This document shows positions 25,682 through 34,129 of a stretch of 64,000 bases of DNA, in pieces. The stretch covers positions 62,001 to 126,000 of the forward strand of contig JALFNK010000001.1 of NCBI GenBank assembly GCA_022782405.1, given 5' to 3'. A program made the translations under genes and the position numbers. This stretch comes from Alistipes sp. GTDB taxonomy: Bacteria; Bacteroidota; Bacteroidia; Bacteroidales; Rikenellaceae. The stretch's first letter is position 1; every line of letters starts with the position of its first letter. Under the pieces are notes generated by a model. That model was not told where the DNA came from and did not search any database. It saw only the letters and a list, made by a program, of their open reading frames with translations.

Positions 25682-26464
25682 ATGCGCTACTTTCTCGAAC
25701 TCCGCTATCTCGGTGCCGCCTATTGCGGCTGGCAGCGGCAGCCCGACCAGCCGTCGGTGCAGCAAACCCTCGAGCGGGCTCTGTCGACGCTGCTGCGCGA
25801 GCCGGTCGAGGTAACCGGCGCCGGGCGTACCGATACGGGGGTGAACGCCTCCTACTATGTGGCGCATTTCGACGTGCGGCAACCTGTGGCGGACCCTGCA
25901 CAGACGTGCTACAAGCTCAATTTCCTGCTTCCGGACGACATTTCGGTCGGCGGGCTCACGCCCGTTGCCGAGGGGGCCCATGCCCGTTTCGACGCCCGCG
26001 AGCGGGAGTATACCTACCGGATCGAAACGCGCAAGAATCCCTTTACGCGTCTTCTGTCGTGGCAGTACTATGTGCCGCTCGACCTCGAACGGATGAACCG
26101 GGCGGCTGCGATGCTCGCGGAGTTCCGGGACTTTACCTCCTTTGCCAAGCTCAACTCGAACAACCGGACCAACATCTGCCGTATCTTCGAAGCCGGCTGG
26201 TCCGCCGAATCCGGCGACGTGCTCCGTTTCCGGATCCGGGCAGACCGATTTCTGCGCAACATGGTCCGCGCGATTGTCGGCACGCTGGTCGATGTGGGTC
26301 GCGGACGTTATACGCCCGAAGAGTTCCGTGCGATCATCGAGAGCCGCGATCTTTCGCGCTCGAGTGCCGGAGCACCTGCCCAGGGGCTCTTTTTGAGCGA
26401 TATCCGCTATCCGGCGGAGGTTTTCGGGCGGCAGAGTTTTCTGGATCCCAGAACCCTTTTCTGA
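25682..26464 (+). CDS. truA: tRNA pseudouridine(38-40) synthase TruA
   Basis: 260 residues from the ATG at 25682 (MRYFLELRYLGAAYCGWQRQ). The longer open frame upstream overlaps the end of tsaD and has no family similarity. The catalytic Asp51 is in 'TGAGRTDTGVNA', and 'RADRFLRNMVRAIVGTLVDVG' is the conserved second motif. It converts U38-U40 of tRNA anticodon arms to pseudouridine. It is co-transcribed with tsaD and ends at a terminator shared with the convergent lpd gene. Confidence 0.96.
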   Translation: MRYFLELRYLGAAYCGWQRQPDQPSVQQTLERALSTLLREPVEVTGAGRTDTGVNASYYVAHFDVRQPVADPAQTCYKLNFLLPDDISVGGLTPVAEGAHARFDAREREYTYRIETRKNPFTRLLSWQYYVPLDLERMNRAAAMLAEFRDFTSFAKLNSNNRTNICRIFEAGWSAESGDVLRFRIRADRFLRNMVRAIVGTLVDVGRGRYTPEEFRAIIESRDLSRSSAGAPAQGLFLSDIRYPAEVFGRQSFLDPRTLF

Positions 26465-26484
26465 AGGTCGAACTCCGAAATTCA

Positions 26485-26516
26485 AAGGGGAGCATGCCGT
26501 ATGGCATGCTCCCCTC
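26485..26516. terminator. bidirectional terminator between truA and dihydrolipoyl dehydrogenase gene
   Basis: Perfect stem AGGGGAGCATGCC / GGCATGCTCCCCT with loop GTAT. It lies between convergent genes, 20 bases after truA. Confidence 0.8.
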
Positions 26517-26538
26517 TTGAATCTGGCAGTCTCTTGTT

Positions 26539-27915
26539 TTAAAGGTGTATGGCCGCTCCGAGCGCTGCTTCGGCGGCCTCCATGACCCCTTCGTGCATCG
26601 TCGGATGGGCATGGATGGTCCGGGCGATTTCGTGTGCCGTGGCTCCGAGGCGTCGGGCGAGCGTCGGCTCGGCGAGCATCTCGGTTACGGAGCCGCCGAC
26701 CATATGGGCGCCCAGCAGCCGCTCGTCGGCATCGAAGAGCAGCTTCACGAAGCCCTCCCGCTCTCCGGCGGCCGTCGCCTTGCCCGAGGCGGTGAAGGGG
26801 AAGCGTCCCACGCGGTACTCGATACCCTGCTCGCGCGCCTGCTGTTCGGTCATGCCGACCGAAGCCACTTCGGGCTGCGTGAAGACGCACGACGGGATGG
26901 TCGTGTAGTCCACCGGAGCGGGATTCAGCCCGCAGATGGCCTCCACGCAACAGATGCCCTCGGCCGAGGCGACATGCGCCAGTGCCGGGCCGGGCACGAT
27001 GTCGCCGATGGCGTAGATGCCCGGTACGCTGGTGCGGTAGCAGGCATCGACGCGGATCTTCCCGCGCTCGACCTCCACGCCCAGCTCTTCGAGGCCGATT
27101 CCCTCGATGTTGGCCTGAATGCCTACGGCCGAGAGTACCGTTTCGGCCGTGAGGGTCTCCGCGCCCTTCTTGCCTTCGATTTCGACCTCGCATACTCCTT
27201 CGGAAGTAACGCGCACGTTGCGTACCGTGGTCGAGGTGAGCACCGCGGCGCGCAGCTTGCGGAATTCGCGCTCCATGGTCTTCGAGACCTCCTCGTCCTC
27301 GAGGGGCATCATGCGCGGCAGGTACTCGACGACGGTAACGCGTACGCCGAGCGTGGCATAGAGCCAGGCGAACTCGCTGCCGATGGCTCCCGATCCCACA
27401 ACAATCATGGATTCGGGCAGACGGTCGAGCGTCAGCGCCTGCTTCGAGGTGATGACATGCACGCCGTCCACCGGGATTGCGGGCAGTTCGCGCGGACGGG
27501 CGCCCGTGGCGAGGATGATGTGGTCGGCCTCATACTCCGTACCCTCGACGTCGATGCGTCCGGGTGCCGTGAGGCGTCCGAATCCCTGGATCCAGTCGAT
27601 GGCGTTCTTCTTGAGGAGGAACTGCACGCCCCGCGACATGGTCTGCGCCACCTCGCGCGAGCGGGCGACGATCTTCGCCATGTCGGGCTGCACCTCTCCG
27701 TCGATGTGCAGGCCATAGTGTTCGGCATTGCGGCAGTACTTGTAAACCTGGGCGCTCTTGAGCAGCGCCTTGGTGGGGATGCAGCCCCAGTTGAGGCATA
27801 CGCCGCCCGCCTCAGCCCGTTCGACGAGTGCGACCTTGCGGCCCAGCTGGGCGGCGCGTATGGCGGCCACATAACCCCCGGGGCCGCTGCCGACGATGAT
27901 GATGTCGTATTTCAT
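26539..27915 (-). CDS. lpdA: dihydrolipoyl dehydrogenase (E3)
   Basis: 458 residues. The FAD-binding GxGxxG is 'IIIVGSGPGGYVAA'; the redox-active disulfide is Cys40/Cys45 in 'GGVCLNWGCIPTKALL'; the NAD-binding motif is 'MIVVGSGAIGSEFAWLYATL'; the C-terminal catalytic His-Glu is in 'AHPTMHEGVMEAA'. It reoxidises the dihydrolipoyl group of 2-oxoacid dehydrogenase or glycine cleavage complexes using NAD+. It follows the C69 dipeptidase gene by nine bases. No E1/E2 genes are in the window, so it may serve several complexes. Confidence 0.95.
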   Translation of the reverse strand: MKYDIIIVGSGPGGYVAAIRAAQLGRKVALVERAEAGGVCLNWGCIPTKALLKSAQVYKYCRNAEHYGLHIDGEVQPDMAKIVARSREVAQTMSRGVQFLLKKNAIDWIQGFGRLTAPGRIDVEGTEYEADHIILATGARPRELPAIPVDGVHVITSKQALTLDRLPESMIVVGSGAIGSEFAWLYATLGVRVTVVEYLPRMMPLEDEEVSKTMEREFRKLRAAVLTSTTVRNVRVTSEGVCEVEIEGKKGAETLTAETVLSAVGIQANIEGIGLEELGVEVERGKIRVDACYRTSVPGIYAIGDIVPGPALAHVASAEGICCVEAICGLNPAPVDYTTIPSCVFTQPEVASVGMTEQQAREQGIEYRVGRFPFTASGKATAAGEREGFVKLLFDADERLLGAHMVGGSVTEMLAEPTLARRLGATAHEIARTIHAHPTMHEGVMEAAEAALGAAIHL

Positions 27916-27924
27916 GACGTTCCG

Positions 27925-29625
27925 TTATTTTTGAACCTTGAGAATCTCCCCGTTGTCGGCGGCCACGGCGCGCTTCCACTTCTCGTTGTATCCGGGGAAC
28001 TGGATCTTGTCGGGAATCTGGCGTCCGTTGCCGTTCTCGACGAAGTGGCGGGCCATCGGGGCGTCGCTGTCGAGGTAGGCCAGCACGTCGCCGTGCTCGC
28101 TTTTGACATTCCCGTCCATATATTTGATCAACAGATATCTGTCGAGCTTCGACCAGCGGCTGAATAGCTTCTGGGCCGTATCGACGCTCATCCGCGTGAG
28201 ATAGCGGCGGCGGGCACTCTGCGAGTCGTAGCCGGCAGCCCGGGCGTCGATTTCTGCCATTTGGGCGAGCAGACCGTTTTCCCAGGCGTCAGTAACCTTG
28301 CGGATGTCGGCCGCGATCATGTCGTAGCGCATGTAGGCGAAGTTCGTAACGCGGTTGAAGAGCCAGAATGCCGACGTGGGCGAATACTCCAGCATCGAGC
28401 CGTTGCCTTCGCGGAAGCATTCGGGGATCTCCTGTGTCGCGCAGAAGATCGGCGTCAGGCATGACGTGGCGGCGTCGTCCACGCCGAACCAGAGGATGCC
28501 CATGTCGGCCGGGACATTGGGCCGGGCCTGTGCCACGAACCAGAAACCGGTCTGCTGTGTGGCCGTGGCGCGCTCGTTGAGGTATTCGACGCCATCGACC
28601 TCGAAGGTCATCGGGCGCCAGCGGTAGGGACAGTTGTGCCCGCCGGCACCGAGGTCTTTCGTCATGTCCATAGGCGTGCCCTCATAGTGGTCGCGCATGC
28701 AGTCGAATACCACCTTCGGCGAAACCTTCGTGCGGGGCTTCACCCACAGCGGCATGCGGTTCTTGAGGTTGTAGCCCATGGCATAGTCCTCGTAGGCCTC
28801 CATGCCGTCGGCCACCGTGCGGAAGAAGGCCCACACGCGGGCGTCGCATCCGCGCACCGTGCCGAAGTCCGCCGGGCAGTAGGCGTCGGCGAAACTGAAG
28901 TCTGCATCGTCGCCCTCGAAGTAGCCCATCTCGCGGGCGAAGTCCACTACGTCGGGGGCATAGAGGCAGTTTTCGGGATCATCGAACGGAATCTGCGTGA
29001 TGCGAGCCTGGTTGGCGTGTGCCGAGACATAGCCGTCGGGGATGCGGCGTGCGACCCATACGATACCCTTGCGGATGTTCTTTCCTTCGGCATCGAGCTT
29101 GCAGCCCTTGCCGATGAGCTCCATGATCCAGGCTTCGTTGGGATCGGCTATCGAGAACGATTCGCCGCTCGAGGCATATCCGTAGGTGTTGGCCAGTTCG
29201 ACAATCGTGGCGATCGCCTCGCGGGCCGTTTTGGCGCGCTGCAGCGTGATGTAGATGAGCGATCCGTAGTCCATGCGCCCGGTCGAGTCGGCCAGCTCCT
29301 CGCGACCTCCGAAGGTCGTCTCGCCGATGATAAGCGAGTGTTCGTTCATGTTGCCGACGGTCGTGTAGCTCTCCTCGACCTGGGGAATGTCGGTCAGATA
29401 GCGGCCCGTATCCCACTCGTAGACCGGAAGGATCGATCCTTTGTAGTGCTTGCCTCCCGGGTTGTGGTAGAGGGCGCCGTAGAGGGCATGCGAGTCGGCG
29501 GCATAGGAGACCATCACCGACCCGTCTGTCGAGGCCCCGCCTGTGATGATGAAGTTGGTGCAGGCATCCGCCGTGGCGTATGCCACAAGGGCGGCAGCTG
29601 CAAGAATCGTTCGTAATGTTTTCAT
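27925..29625 (-). CDS. secreted C69 family dipeptidase
   Basis: 566 residues. A signal-like start (MKTLRTILAAAALVAYATAD) is followed directly by 'ACTNFIITGGASTDGS', where Cys22 is the expected N-terminal nucleophile of the Ntn-hydrolase fold after processing. Other family landmarks are 'SFSIADPNEAWIMELIGKG' and 'DYGSLIYITLQRAKTAREAI'. It should hydrolyse dipeptides in the periplasm. A promoter with TTTG-N19-TATCTTTA lies just upstream. It is the first gene of a two-gene unit with lpdA. The function of that pairing is unclear. Confidence 0.92.
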   Translation of the reverse strand: MKTLRTILAAAALVAYATADACTNFIITGGASTDGSVMVSYAADSHALYGALYHNPGGKHYKGSILPVYEWDTGRYLTDIPQVEESYTTVGNMNEHSLIIGETTFGGREELADSTGRMDYGSLIYITLQRAKTAREAIATIVELANTYGYASSGESFSIADPNEAWIMELIGKGCKLDAEGKNIRKGIVWVARRIPDGYVSAHANQARITQIPFDDPENCLYAPDVVDFAREMGYFEGDDADFSFADAYCPADFGTVRGCDARVWAFFRTVADGMEAYEDYAMGYNLKNRMPLWVKPRTKVSPKVVFDCMRDHYEGTPMDMTKDLGAGGHNCPYRWRPMTFEVDGVEYLNERATATQQTGFWFVAQARPNVPADMGILWFGVDDAATSCLTPIFCATQEIPECFREGNGSMLEYSPTSAFWLFNRVTNFAYMRYDMIAADIRKVTDAWENGLLAQMAEIDARAAGYDSQSARRRYLTRMSVDTAQKLFSRWSKLDRYLLIKYMDGNVKSEHGDVLAYLDSDAPMARHFVENGNGRQIPDKIQFPGYNEKWKRAVAADNGEILKVQK

Positions 29626-29645
29626 AGGTTGCGCATTTTACCCCG

Positions 29646-29676
29646 TAAAGATAGAAAACTATTCCGGAACGGCAAA
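29646..29676 (-). promoter_or_regulatory. -33/-7 promoter (TTTG-N19-TATCTTTA) for C69 dipeptidase
   Basis: On the minus strand TTTG (29673-29676) is separated by exactly 19 bases from TATCTTTA (29646-29653), the Bacteroidetes sigma-ABfr spacing with one mismatch in the -7 element. Confidence 0.65.
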
Positions 29677-29756
29677 AAAAGAGGCTCCGATGCGGATCTC
29701 CCGATGATGGATCGGGAAAATTTGTGTAACTTTACCTGTCAAAATTCACCGTTTCT

Positions 29757-30422
29757 ATGTCGGTAACCCAACAACTGGCCCGTGTGCGGGCCGAACTTCC
29801 CGAGGGGGTAACACTCGTCGCCGTCTCGAAAACCCACCCTGCGGAGCTGATCCGCGAGGCCTACGACGCCGGGCAGCGCATCTTCGGCGAGAGCCGTCCG
29901 CAGGAGCTGCGTGAGAAATACGAGCTGCTGCCCAAGGATATCGAGTGGCACATGATCGGCCACCTGCAGACCAACAAGGTCAAGTACATCGCACCGTTCG
30001 TGCAGCTGATCCACTCGGTGGACAGCGCCCGCCTCGCCGAGGCGATCCAGACGCAGGCGGCCCGCTGCGGCCGTGTGATCGACATCCTGCTCGAAATCCA
30101 TGTCGCTCGCGAGCAGACCAAGTCGGGCTGGGATCCCGCGCAGCTGCGCGATTACCTTGCCGCGAATCCCTTCGCTCAGCTTCCCAATCTGCGTGTGCGC
30201 GGCGTGATGGGCATCGCCACCAATACGGACGACGAGACGGTCATCCGCAGTGATTTCGAGTGTCTGAAACGTTGCTTCGAGGAGTTGAAGCCTGCCTTCG
30301 GAGGGGATTTCGATACCCTGTCGATGGGCATGTCGCACGATTTCAGACTGGCCGTCGCCTGCGGTTCGACGATGGTGCGTGTCGGTTCGCTGATCTTCGG
30401 CGAGCGGGATTATTCGAAATGA
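29757..30422 (+). CDS. YggS family PLP-binding protein
   Basis: 221 residues, complete. The PLP lysine is Lys25 in 'VAVSKTHPAELI', with 'FGESRPQELREKYELL' and 'WHMIGHLQTNKVKYIAPFV' following. The C-terminal 'FDTLSMGMSHDFRLAVACGSTMVRVGSLIFGER' includes the phosphate-binding S-M-G-M-S. It buffers cytosolic pyridoxal phosphate and affects amino-acid homeostasis; no enzyme activity is established. proC follows in the same direction, which is the common yggS-proC arrangement. Confidence 0.95.
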   Translation: MSVTQQLARVRAELPEGVTLVAVSKTHPAELIREAYDAGQRIFGESRPQELREKYELLPKDIEWHMIGHLQTNKVKYIAPFVQLIHSVDSARLAEAIQTQAARCGRVIDILLEIHVAREQTKSGWDPAQLRDYLAANPFAQLPNLRVRGVMGIATNTDDETVIRSDFECLKRCFEELKPAFGGDFDTLSMGMSHDFRLAVACGSTMVRVGSLIFGERDYSK

Positions 30423-30450
30423 TTTTTCAAAACCAATGCCAGTGGATAGC

Positions 30451-31233
30451 ATGAAGGTAGGTTTTATCGGATTCGGCAATATGGCACAGGCTATGGCCCG
30501 GGGGCTGGTTGCCACCGGGGCGCTCGCGGCCGAAGCGATCGGCGCCTGTGCCCGGGATTTCGAAAAGCTGCGCCGCAATACGGAGCTCCTCGGAGTCCGA
30601 CCCTTCGAGCGTGCGGCGGATCTCGTCGCCTTTGCGGATCTTGTGGTCGTGGCCGTAAAGCCGCATCAGGTGGCCGGTGCGATCGAACCTCTGCGGGAGA
30701 TGCTGCGGGGGCGGATCGTGGTCTCGGTGGCCGCAGGCATCACCTTCGACGATTACGAGCGGATGCTGCCCGAAGGAACGCCCCATGTGAGTACGGTCCC
30801 CAACACGCCGGTGGCCGTCGGCGAGGGTATCATCGTCTGCGAACGGCGCCATTCCCTGTCTGCGGAGGCGTGGCAGCGTTTCGAGCGGCTCTTTTCGCGG
30901 CTCGGACTGCTGCTGACGGTCGATACGCCACTGTTGGGCGTTGCCGGTACGGTTTGCGGTTGCGGCCCGGCTTTCGTGGCGATGTTCCTTGAGGCGCTGG
31001 CAGATGCAGCCGTCAAGCACGGCATTCCGCGTGCCGATGCCTACCGCATGGCGAGCCAGATGGTCGTCGGCACGGGCAAACTGCAGCTCGCCTCGGGTGC
31101 GCATCCTGCCGCGATGAAGGATGCGGTCTGCTCTCCGGGCGGTACGACGATCGTAGGGGTCGCCGAACTCGAACGCCGGGGCTTCCGTGCAGCGGTGATC
31201 GACGCCGTGGATGCCATCGAAGGCAAGCGGTAG
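30451..31233 (+). CDS. proC: pyrroline-5-carboxylate reductase
   Basis: 260 residues from ATG 30451 (MKVGFIGFGNMAQAMARGL); an in-frame ATG at 30436 would add five residues not seen in the family. The Rossmann motif GFGNMA is at the start. 'VAAGITFDDYERMLP' and the C-terminal 'AVCSPGGTTIVGVAELERRGFRAAVIDAV' (the signature S-P-G-G-T-T) identify it. It catalyses the last step of proline synthesis with NAD(P)H. It is downstream of yggS and ends at a terminator shared with the convergent M23 gene. Confidence 0.95.
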   Translation: MKVGFIGFGNMAQAMARGLVATGALAAEAIGACARDFEKLRRNTELLGVRPFERAADLVAFADLVVVAVKPHQVAGAIEPLREMLRGRIVVSVAAGITFDDYERMLPEGTPHVSTVPNTPVAVGEGIIVCERRHSLSAEAWQRFERLFSRLGLLLTVDTPLLGVAGTVCGCGPAFVAMFLEALADAAVKHGIPRADAYRMASQMVVGTGKLQLASGAHPAAMKDAVCSPGGTTIVGVAELERRGFRAAVIDAVDAIEGKR

Positions 31234-31248
31234 TCTCCCTGCCGCCAT

Positions 31249-31295
31249 GAGAAAAGCGCCCTTTCCATTTTGGAAAGAGCGCTTTTCTCGTTTTT
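31249..31295. terminator. bidirectional terminator between proC and M23 endopeptidase gene
   Basis: A long inverted repeat GAGAAAAGCGC...CTTTCC / GGAAAG...GCGCTTTTCTC with loop ATTTT is followed on the plus strand by GTTTTTG. It terminates convergent units. Confidence 0.82.
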
Positions 31296-31306
31296 GTCAT
31301 GAGTGG

Positions 31307-32506
31307 TTACCGCACCCGCAGCGTGCGGCCGATGCGCAGCACGGTGGTCGGTTTGATGCCGTTCAGGGCACAGATCTTCTTTACCGTCGTGCCATATTTT
31401 ACGGCAAGGTGTCCCAGCGTATCGCCCGAGCGGATCTTGTGGTAGCGCATGGCGGCGCGTTCGGCGGCCTCCTGTTTGTCCTGCTTTTCGTTGGCCTCCT
31501 CATCGTCGAAATCCTGCCCGGCATTGGAATAGATGCTCAGGAACGAGCGCTTGAGCAGGAAGACCTCGCGGTTGAGGATGCCGCGCGGGAAGTCGATCAG
31601 CCGCTCGGGATCGAACGACTGCCCGTAGTAGCGGGTCTCGAAGTGCAGGTGGGGGCCCGTCGAGCGGCCCGTGGAGCCTCCCAGACCGATGATATCCCCC
31701 GCTTCGACCCACTGGTTCGGCTCGACGAGCCGTTCGGAGAGGTGTCCGTAGTAGGTCTCCAGCCCGTTGTCGTGACGGATGATGATCAGGTTGCCGTAGC
31801 CGCGTACGGACTGTGAGATGCGCACACGACCGCTGAAGGTCGCATAGATCGTGTCGCGCATCTTGAGCGGCAGATCGACGCCCTGGTGGCGGCGTCCGCG
31901 GCGCAGGCCGAACTTGCCGCGCGGATTGACCGCCCCCTTGTAGGGATAGTGGAATCCCGAGGTGGAGTCCACCAGCGTTACGACGACCGATTCGGGAATG
32001 TCGGCCTTCGTAACGCTGCTGTACGGGAAGAGCGACTTCGTGTCCCAGTACTTCTCGAAGATGGTGCTGTCCTTGGCCACCTCGCGGTTGCGGACATATT
32101 TCCAGGAGTTGTCGCCGAAAAGGACGACGTAAAGGGCGTCGTTGCCCGAGCTAAGGGTGTCGATGACCGTCAGGTCGTCGGTTTCGAAGGTCGAGCGGAT
32201 CTCCTTGCGCTCCATGCGGCGGTGCATGTCGGCCACGGAGTCGGCGGCGATCTCTTCGGGAGTGCGCGTGTCGATCTTCGGCGCAACGTCCTCTTCGACG
32301 TAGAGTTCGTCGTCGAGGGCTGCTGCAAGGTTCTGCAGCGAATCGATGAGTGCAGCCTGTCGGGCCGTTACGGCGCGCAGCGAGTCGGCAGCGCGCTCGG
32401 CGGCCTCCAGTCGGGCTGCGCGGGTGCTCTTTCGTGGGTTGCGTGCCGCGGCCGTGGCCGTCGAGGCCATCGCGAAGGCGGCGAGAATCAGCAGGTATCT
32501 TTTCAT
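31307..32506 (-). CDS. M23 family metallopeptidase with C-terminal LysM
   Basis: 399 residues. The signal peptide is MKRYLLILAAFAMASTATAA. An N-terminal helical charged region is followed by the peptidase M23 domain: 'FGLRRGRRHQGVDLPL' (H-x3-D zinc ligands) and 'GPHLHFETRYYG' (H-x-H). A LysM domain closes the protein (YHKIRSGDTLGHLAVKYGTT...LRIGRTLRV). It should cut cross-links in peptidoglycan in the periplasm, with LysM binding glycan. It is the last gene of the yicC-gmk-nadD-ddl-DUF3109 run; the ddl neighbour supports a cell-wall role. Confidence 0.93.
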   Translation of the reverse strand: MKRYLLILAAFAMASTATAAARNPRKSTRAARLEAAERAADSLRAVTARQAALIDSLQNLAAALDDELYVEEDVAPKIDTRTPEEIAADSVADMHRRMERKEIRSTFETDDLTVIDTLSSGNDALYVVLFGDNSWKYVRNREVAKDSTIFEKYWDTKSLFPYSSVTKADIPESVVVTLVDSTSGFHYPYKGAVNPRGKFGLRRGRRHQGVDLPLKMRDTIYATFSGRVRISQSVRGYGNLIIIRHDNGLETYYGHLSERLVEPNQWVEAGDIIGLGGSTGRSTGPHLHFETRYYGQSFDPERLIDFPRGILNREVFLLKRSFLSIYSNAGQDFDDEEANEKQDKQEAAERAAMRYHKIRSGDTLGHLAVKYGTTVKKICALNGIKPTTVLRIGRTLRVR

Positions 32507-32516
32507 GCGTGCGTTT

Positions 32517-33098
32517 TTATTTCGTATCGTTGTCTTTCAGCAACGCTTCGGCAGCTTCGAGAGCCTTGTAGAACTCCTCGCCGAAGCGGCGGATGATCGG
32601 TTCGCGCAGTGCCTTGTAAACCGGGATGCCCAATTTGGCACCGAGGGCGCGTGCCGGTGCGCATACCGACCAGCGGTGGTAATTGAGCCCCGTCGTGCCG
32701 TTCGAGAAGTGCATCAGGCGGATCGGATAGAGGTGGCACGAGATAGGCTTTCGGAACGGGGTTTTGCCCTCCTGCCATGCCTTCTCGATGGCGCAGAGCG
32801 TTATCCCGTTCTCGGTGTAGGTGTAGGCGCATTCGGCATTGCCGACGAGCGGCGTGGTCAGATCGCCCTCCTCGTCCACGACCATGAAGCCCTGCTGTTC
32901 GACGGCTTCGATGCCTTCGGGGGTCATGTAGGGGCGGTAATTGGGATATTCGCGTTCGAGGATCTCTACCTCGTCGGCCTCGAGCGGCGCTCCGGCATTC
33001 CCTTCGACGCAGCAGATGCCCTTGCAGCGGGCGATGTCGCAGGCGAAGCATTCGCGCAGCAGGTCGGCGCTCACGATCTTGTCGTCGATTTCGATCAT
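32517..33098 (-). CDS. DUF3109 family Cys-rich protein
   Basis: 193 residues. The N-terminal Cys cluster 'RECFACDIARCKGICCVEGN' plus 'PISCHLYPIR' and 'RWSVCAPARALG' look like a metal/Fe-S chelating site (YkgJ/DUF3109 type). No transmembrane segment is seen. Its ATG overlaps the ddl stop by four bases (ATGA), so it is translationally coupled to D-Ala-D-Ala ligase. The function is unknown in the family; a redox or metal role is only a guess from the cysteines. Confidence 0.88.
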   Translation of the reverse strand: MIEIDDKIVSADLLRECFACDIARCKGICCVEGNAGAPLEADEVEILEREYPNYRPYMTPEGIEAVEQQGFMVVDEEGDLTTPLVGNAECAYTYTENGITLCAIEKAWQEGKTPFRKPISCHLYPIRLMHFSNGTTGLNYHRWSVCAPARALGAKLGIPVYKALREPIIRRFGEEFYKALEAAEALLKDNDTK

Positions 33099-34081
33099 CG
33101 TTTGCAGGTATCAGCGATGAGGATGTCGAACAGTTCGCCGAGGGTCATGCCCATCGCGCGCACCTGCTTGGGAACGATGCTTCCGGCGCTCATGCCCGGG
33201 ATTGAGTTCAGTTCGATAAAGTAGGGCTTTCCTTCGTCCGTAACGATGAAGTCCACACGCACGACACCCGAGCAGCGGCACTTGCGGTAGGCTTCGAGAG
33301 TCATGCGGTTCAACTCGGCCTTCACTTCGGGCGAGATCCGTGCCGGGGTGATCTCCTCGGAACAGCCGGCCGTATATTTGGCCTCGTAGTCGAAAAAGTC
33401 CTTCTTGGGAACGATCTCCGTAATGGGGAAGAGGTATTCGCGGCCTTGGGCGATCATCACGCCGCAGCCCATCTCACGCCCGGTGATACACTCCTCGATG
33501 AGAATTTCGTCGCCCTGGGCGAAGGCTGCATCGATCGCGGCGGGAAGTTCCTCTGAGGTGTGGACCTTCGTTACGCCGAACGACGATCCGTTGGCATTGG
33601 GCTTCACGAAAAGGGGCATGCCCAGTTTTTCGATGATGGCGGCGGAGTCGATCTTGTCGCCCCGGCGGAGGAAAACCTCGCGCGCGAGATGGATGCCGCT
33701 CCCGGCGAGCGTGCGCTTGGTGGTGATCTTGTCGAAAGTGATCACCGACGAGGTCATCGAGCACGACGAATAGGGAATGCCCATCATGTCGAGGTATCCC
33801 TGCAACTTGCCGTCCTCGCCCGGAGTGCCGTGGATGATGATGAGCGCATAGTCGAACTCCGTGCGCTCGCCTTCGACCGTAAGCGAAAAGTCGTTCTTGT
33901 CCATCTGCCATTGCCGGCCGTCCGGGGCCGTGTAATGCCAGTCGCGGTGGTGCAGGTCGATGACCCGGATGTCGTATTTCTGCGGATCGAGCGCCGCACG
34001 GATCTGCGCGGCGCTTTGCAGGGCGATCTCCCGTTCGGGGGAGTCTCCGCCTGCCATGAGTGCTATTTTCAGTCGTTCCAT
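33095..34081 (-). CDS. ddl: D-alanine--D-alanine ligase
   Basis: 328 residues with the ATP-grasp fold. N-terminal 'LKIALMAGGDSPEREIALQS' (with the conserved G-G-x-S-x-E), 'LFVKPNANGSSFGVTKV', and the C-terminal 'RVDFIVTDEGKPYFIELNSIPGMSAGSIVPKQ' (Asp/Glu/Asn magnesium ligands) are all present. It joins two D-Ala molecules for peptidoglycan precursors in the cytoplasm. It lies between the NadD-TPR gene and DUF3109 in a minus-strand operon that ends in an endopeptidase. Confidence 0.96.
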   Translation of the reverse strand: MERLKIALMAGGDSPEREIALQSAAQIRAALDPQKYDIRVIDLHHRDWHYTAPDGRQWQMDKNDFSLTVEGERTEFDYALIIIHGTPGEDGKLQGYLDMMGIPYSSCSMTSSVITFDKITTKRTLAGSGIHLAREVFLRRGDKIDSAAIIEKLGMPLFVKPNANGSSFGVTKVHTSEELPAAIDAAFAQGDEILIEECITGREMGCGVMIAQGREYLFPITEIVPKKDFFDYEAKYTAGCSEEITPARISPEVKAELNRMTLEAYRKCRCSGVVRVDFIVTDEGKPYFIELNSIPGMSAGSIVPKQVRAMGMTLGELFDILIADTCKR

Positions 34082-34129
34082 CTGTTTCGTGTGGTTGTCG
34101 TGATTCGTTCTTGGGGTTTGTCCGCTTCG